From assembly GCA_027486585.1 (NCBI GenBank), contig JAIXOU010000101.1, positions 1 through 64,000 of the forward strand: a DNA stretch of 64,000 nucleotides, read 5' to 3'. This stretch comes from Verrucomicrobiaceae bacterium (GTDB lineage: Bacteria > Verrucomicrobiota > Verrucomicrobiia > Verrucomicrobiales > Verrucomicrobiaceae). How positions within the stretch are numbered: position 1 is the first letter of the stretch; the number at the start of each line of letters is the position of its first letter. Positions 62,715 through 64,000 of the stretch are shown here, piece by piece. The position numbers and the translations under genes are program-made. A model generated the notes under the pieces. That model was not told the origin of the DNA, did no database searches, and saw only the letters and a program-made list of their open reading frames with translations.

Positions 62715-63413
62715 ATGTTGAACTTTTTGCAGGCTATTTTAACCCATTCAGAGGAAGGCTTGCGCCGAGCTGTTCGTCAGTTGCGCAGAGTCCCTCTTGA
62801 TCTCATTTATAAACGTTACTCGGATCTCACGATGATCCGCCGCCCGACTTACATTGATAATCTGGAGTTGGTACGCAAAGCGGTCCCTATTTCGGGATGT
62901 GTGGTGGAGTGTGGTGTTTGGCGCGGAGGTATGAGTGCCGGAATGGCTGAAATATTGGGCACTAATAGAAACTACTTTTTAGTGGATAGTTTTGAAGGCC
63001 TTCCAGCTCCCAAGGAACTGGACGGTCAGGCTGCTGTGGATTGGCAGAAAGACGTGACCTCTCCAGGTTATCACAATAATTGTAGTGCCGAAGAAGCCTT
63101 CGCCAAAGAGGCTATGGCCCGCGTCTCATGCACAAGTTATCGTCTGATTCGTGGGTGGTTTGAGAACACTGTCCCTCACTTGACGTTTGACGAACCCATT
63201 GCCTTGTTGCGGTTAGATGGAGATTGGTATGAATCTACAATGACATGCCTGACCCACCTCTATGATAAAGTGGCTAAGGGAGGCGTGATTATCATTGATG
63301 ATTATTTTGCTTGGGATGGTTGTTCACGTGCAGTTCATGATTTTCTTAGCCAAAGATCTGCGCTCGAGCGCTTACGCACGCATGGCAATGTGTGCTACAT
63401 GATCAAGGCATGA
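62715..63413 (+). CDS. TylF/MycF-family O-methyltransferase
   Basis: This 232-aa SAM-dependent enzyme has VVECGVWRGGMSAGMAEIL, the SAM-binding motif of the TylF family, then RNYFLVDSFEGLPAPKELDG, AFAKEAMARVSCTSYRLIRG, IALLRLDGDWYESTMTCLTH and GGVIIIDDYFAWDGCSRAVH, where the acidic residues bind a metal. Members O-methylate sugars. In this locus it may methylate a polysaccharide residue, possibly the chain end recognised by Wzt; that link is inference. Confidence 0.9.
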   Translation: MLNFLQAILTHSEEGLRRAVRQLRRVPLDLIYKRYSDLTMIRRPTYIDNLELVRKAVPISGCVVECGVWRGGMSAGMAEILGTNRNYFLVDSFEGLPAPKELDGQAAVDWQKDVTSPGYHNNCSAEEAFAKEAMARVSCTSYRLIRGWFENTVPHLTFDEPIALLRLDGDWYESTMTCLTHLYDKVAKGGVIIIDDYFAWDGCSRAVHDFLSQRSALERLRTHGNVCYMIKA

Positions 63414-63490
63414 ACTTGAAGGGCTTCGCTGTCATTAAAGGATGGACGAAGACAAGGTCTGCTTGGTAACTTAAACTCCAACGTCAAACG

Positions 63491-64000
63491 ATGTTCTCCC
63501 TGATTACCTGGATTAAATCTCAGGATTTTTGTCCCAGCCGTGCTGGCATGTTAGTCAACTCCTCTTATTTGATTAGGCGTGAACTGGCCAGCTCACTCAA
63601 GCGATGGTCACACGAGATGCGCGGTACGATGCTGGATTTCGGATGTGGGAGCATGCCCTACCGTTCACTTTTCAAAGTAGAGAAATACCTTGGACTGGAA
63701 ATTGTGGCTGAGGGACATCCACTACGTAACGAAAATGCCACCCTCGGGTACAGTGGTGACAGAATTCCTTTAGACGATGCTGCAGTGGACTGCATTTTAA
63801 TGACGGAAGTTCTTGAGCACGTTTTTAATCCCGAACATGTTCTGAAGGATTTCAATCGTGTGCTCAAATCAGGCGGTATCGTGCTCATTACCTGCCCATT
63901 TGTCTGGCCACTTCATGAGGAGCCGTATGATTATGCGCGCTACACGCCGTTTGCTTTGCGGTATTTATCAGAGTCTGCTGGTTTTCAGGTTGTTGCGCAT
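63491..64000 (+). CDS. Class I SAM-dependent methyltransferase (cut by window edge)
   Basis: The reading frame from the ATG at 63491 is open to the right edge (170 codons). MLDFGCGSMPYRSLF is the SAM-binding motif I. Then comes RIPLDDAAVDCILMTEVLEH (motif with the acidic residue and the 'EVLEH' of Methyltransf_11), VLKDFNRVLKSGGIVLITCP and FALRYLSESAGFQVV, as in methyltransferases linked to polysaccharide loci. The substrate is unknown. It lies 77 bp after the TylF-like gene. Confidence 0.88.
   Translation, partial: MFSLITWIKSQDFCPSRAGMLVNSSYLIRRELASSLKRWSHEMRGTMLDFGCGSMPYRSLFKVEKYLGLEIVAEGHPLRNENATLGYSGDRIPLDDAAVDCILMTEVLEHVFNPEHVLKDFNRVLKSGGIVLITCPFVWPLHEEPYDYARYTPFALRYLSESAGFQVVAH

Overview
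The window looks like chromosomal DNA from a Verrucomicrobiota-type bacterium (Prosthecobacter/Verrucomicrobium-like). This is an inference from gene content: a DUF1501 Tat-exported protein, a DUF5069 protein, a PVC-style phosphatidate cytidylyltransferase signature, secreted mosaic proteins with the C-terminal 'DGDGLSNLLEYALDT' segment, a PEP-CTERM-like tail, and an ExbB/ExbD operon with a vWA partner. No rRNA or species marker is present. The one tRNA gene is tRNA-Ser(UGA).

Layout. 1-4.6 kb holds the 5' part of nrdR, a rhomboid-like protein, a GT2 glycosyltransferase, a DUF5069 protein and the putrescine-forming pair aguA-aguB. 4.7-7.5 kb holds a hybrid sensor kinase and a coiled-coil partner. 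7.7-14.3 kb is a six-gene minus-strand operon (TPR protein, secreted protein, ExbB, two ExbD, and a vWA protein with a TonB-like anchor). 14.5-16.6 kb is oligopeptidase B. 16.7-17.3 kb is a frameshifted fibronectin-III gene remnant with a 42-bp tandem repeat.

17.6-20.6 kb is the most notable part: an integron-type gene-cassette array with no visible integrase (a CALIN). Five short genes of unknown function, all in the same direction, are separated by four 95-bp attC-like sites. Each site has paired R boxes, a 4-nt spacer and an L box with one bulged base. The first cassette carries a variant R' box that is matched by the compensating variant in its own R'' box, as expected if the cassette is the mobile unit. 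The right end is interrupted by two 0.2-kb hairpin repeats, and the fifth cassette appears truncated.

21-45 kb is mostly core metabolism: a GDPD, phosphofructokinase, a sugar dehydrogenase, grpE-dnaJ, a PP2C/STAS partner-switching pair, cdsA-dxr, lipoproteins, a 1664-aa secreted mosaic protein, an OFA-type MFS transporter with its 45-aa small partner, the DUF1501 protein, tRNA-Ser, a ParE-type toxin-antitoxin pair, miaA-aroB and a thioredoxin-like protein.

44.5-64 kb is a surface-polysaccharide locus: a VanZ-like protein, a GDP-mannose/UDP-glucose dehydrogenase, a GT39-like membrane glycosyltransferase, two acyltransferase-3 proteins, an MBOAT with its SGNH-like partner, a Wzm/Wzt ABC exporter with a Wzt C-terminal domain, a GT4 glycosyltransferase and two methyltransferases. 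Three large secreted or anchored proteins and a PEP-CTERM gene remnant lie inside it. Together the genes suggest synthesis, acylation, methylation and ABC-dependent export of an extracellular or O-antigen polysaccharide.
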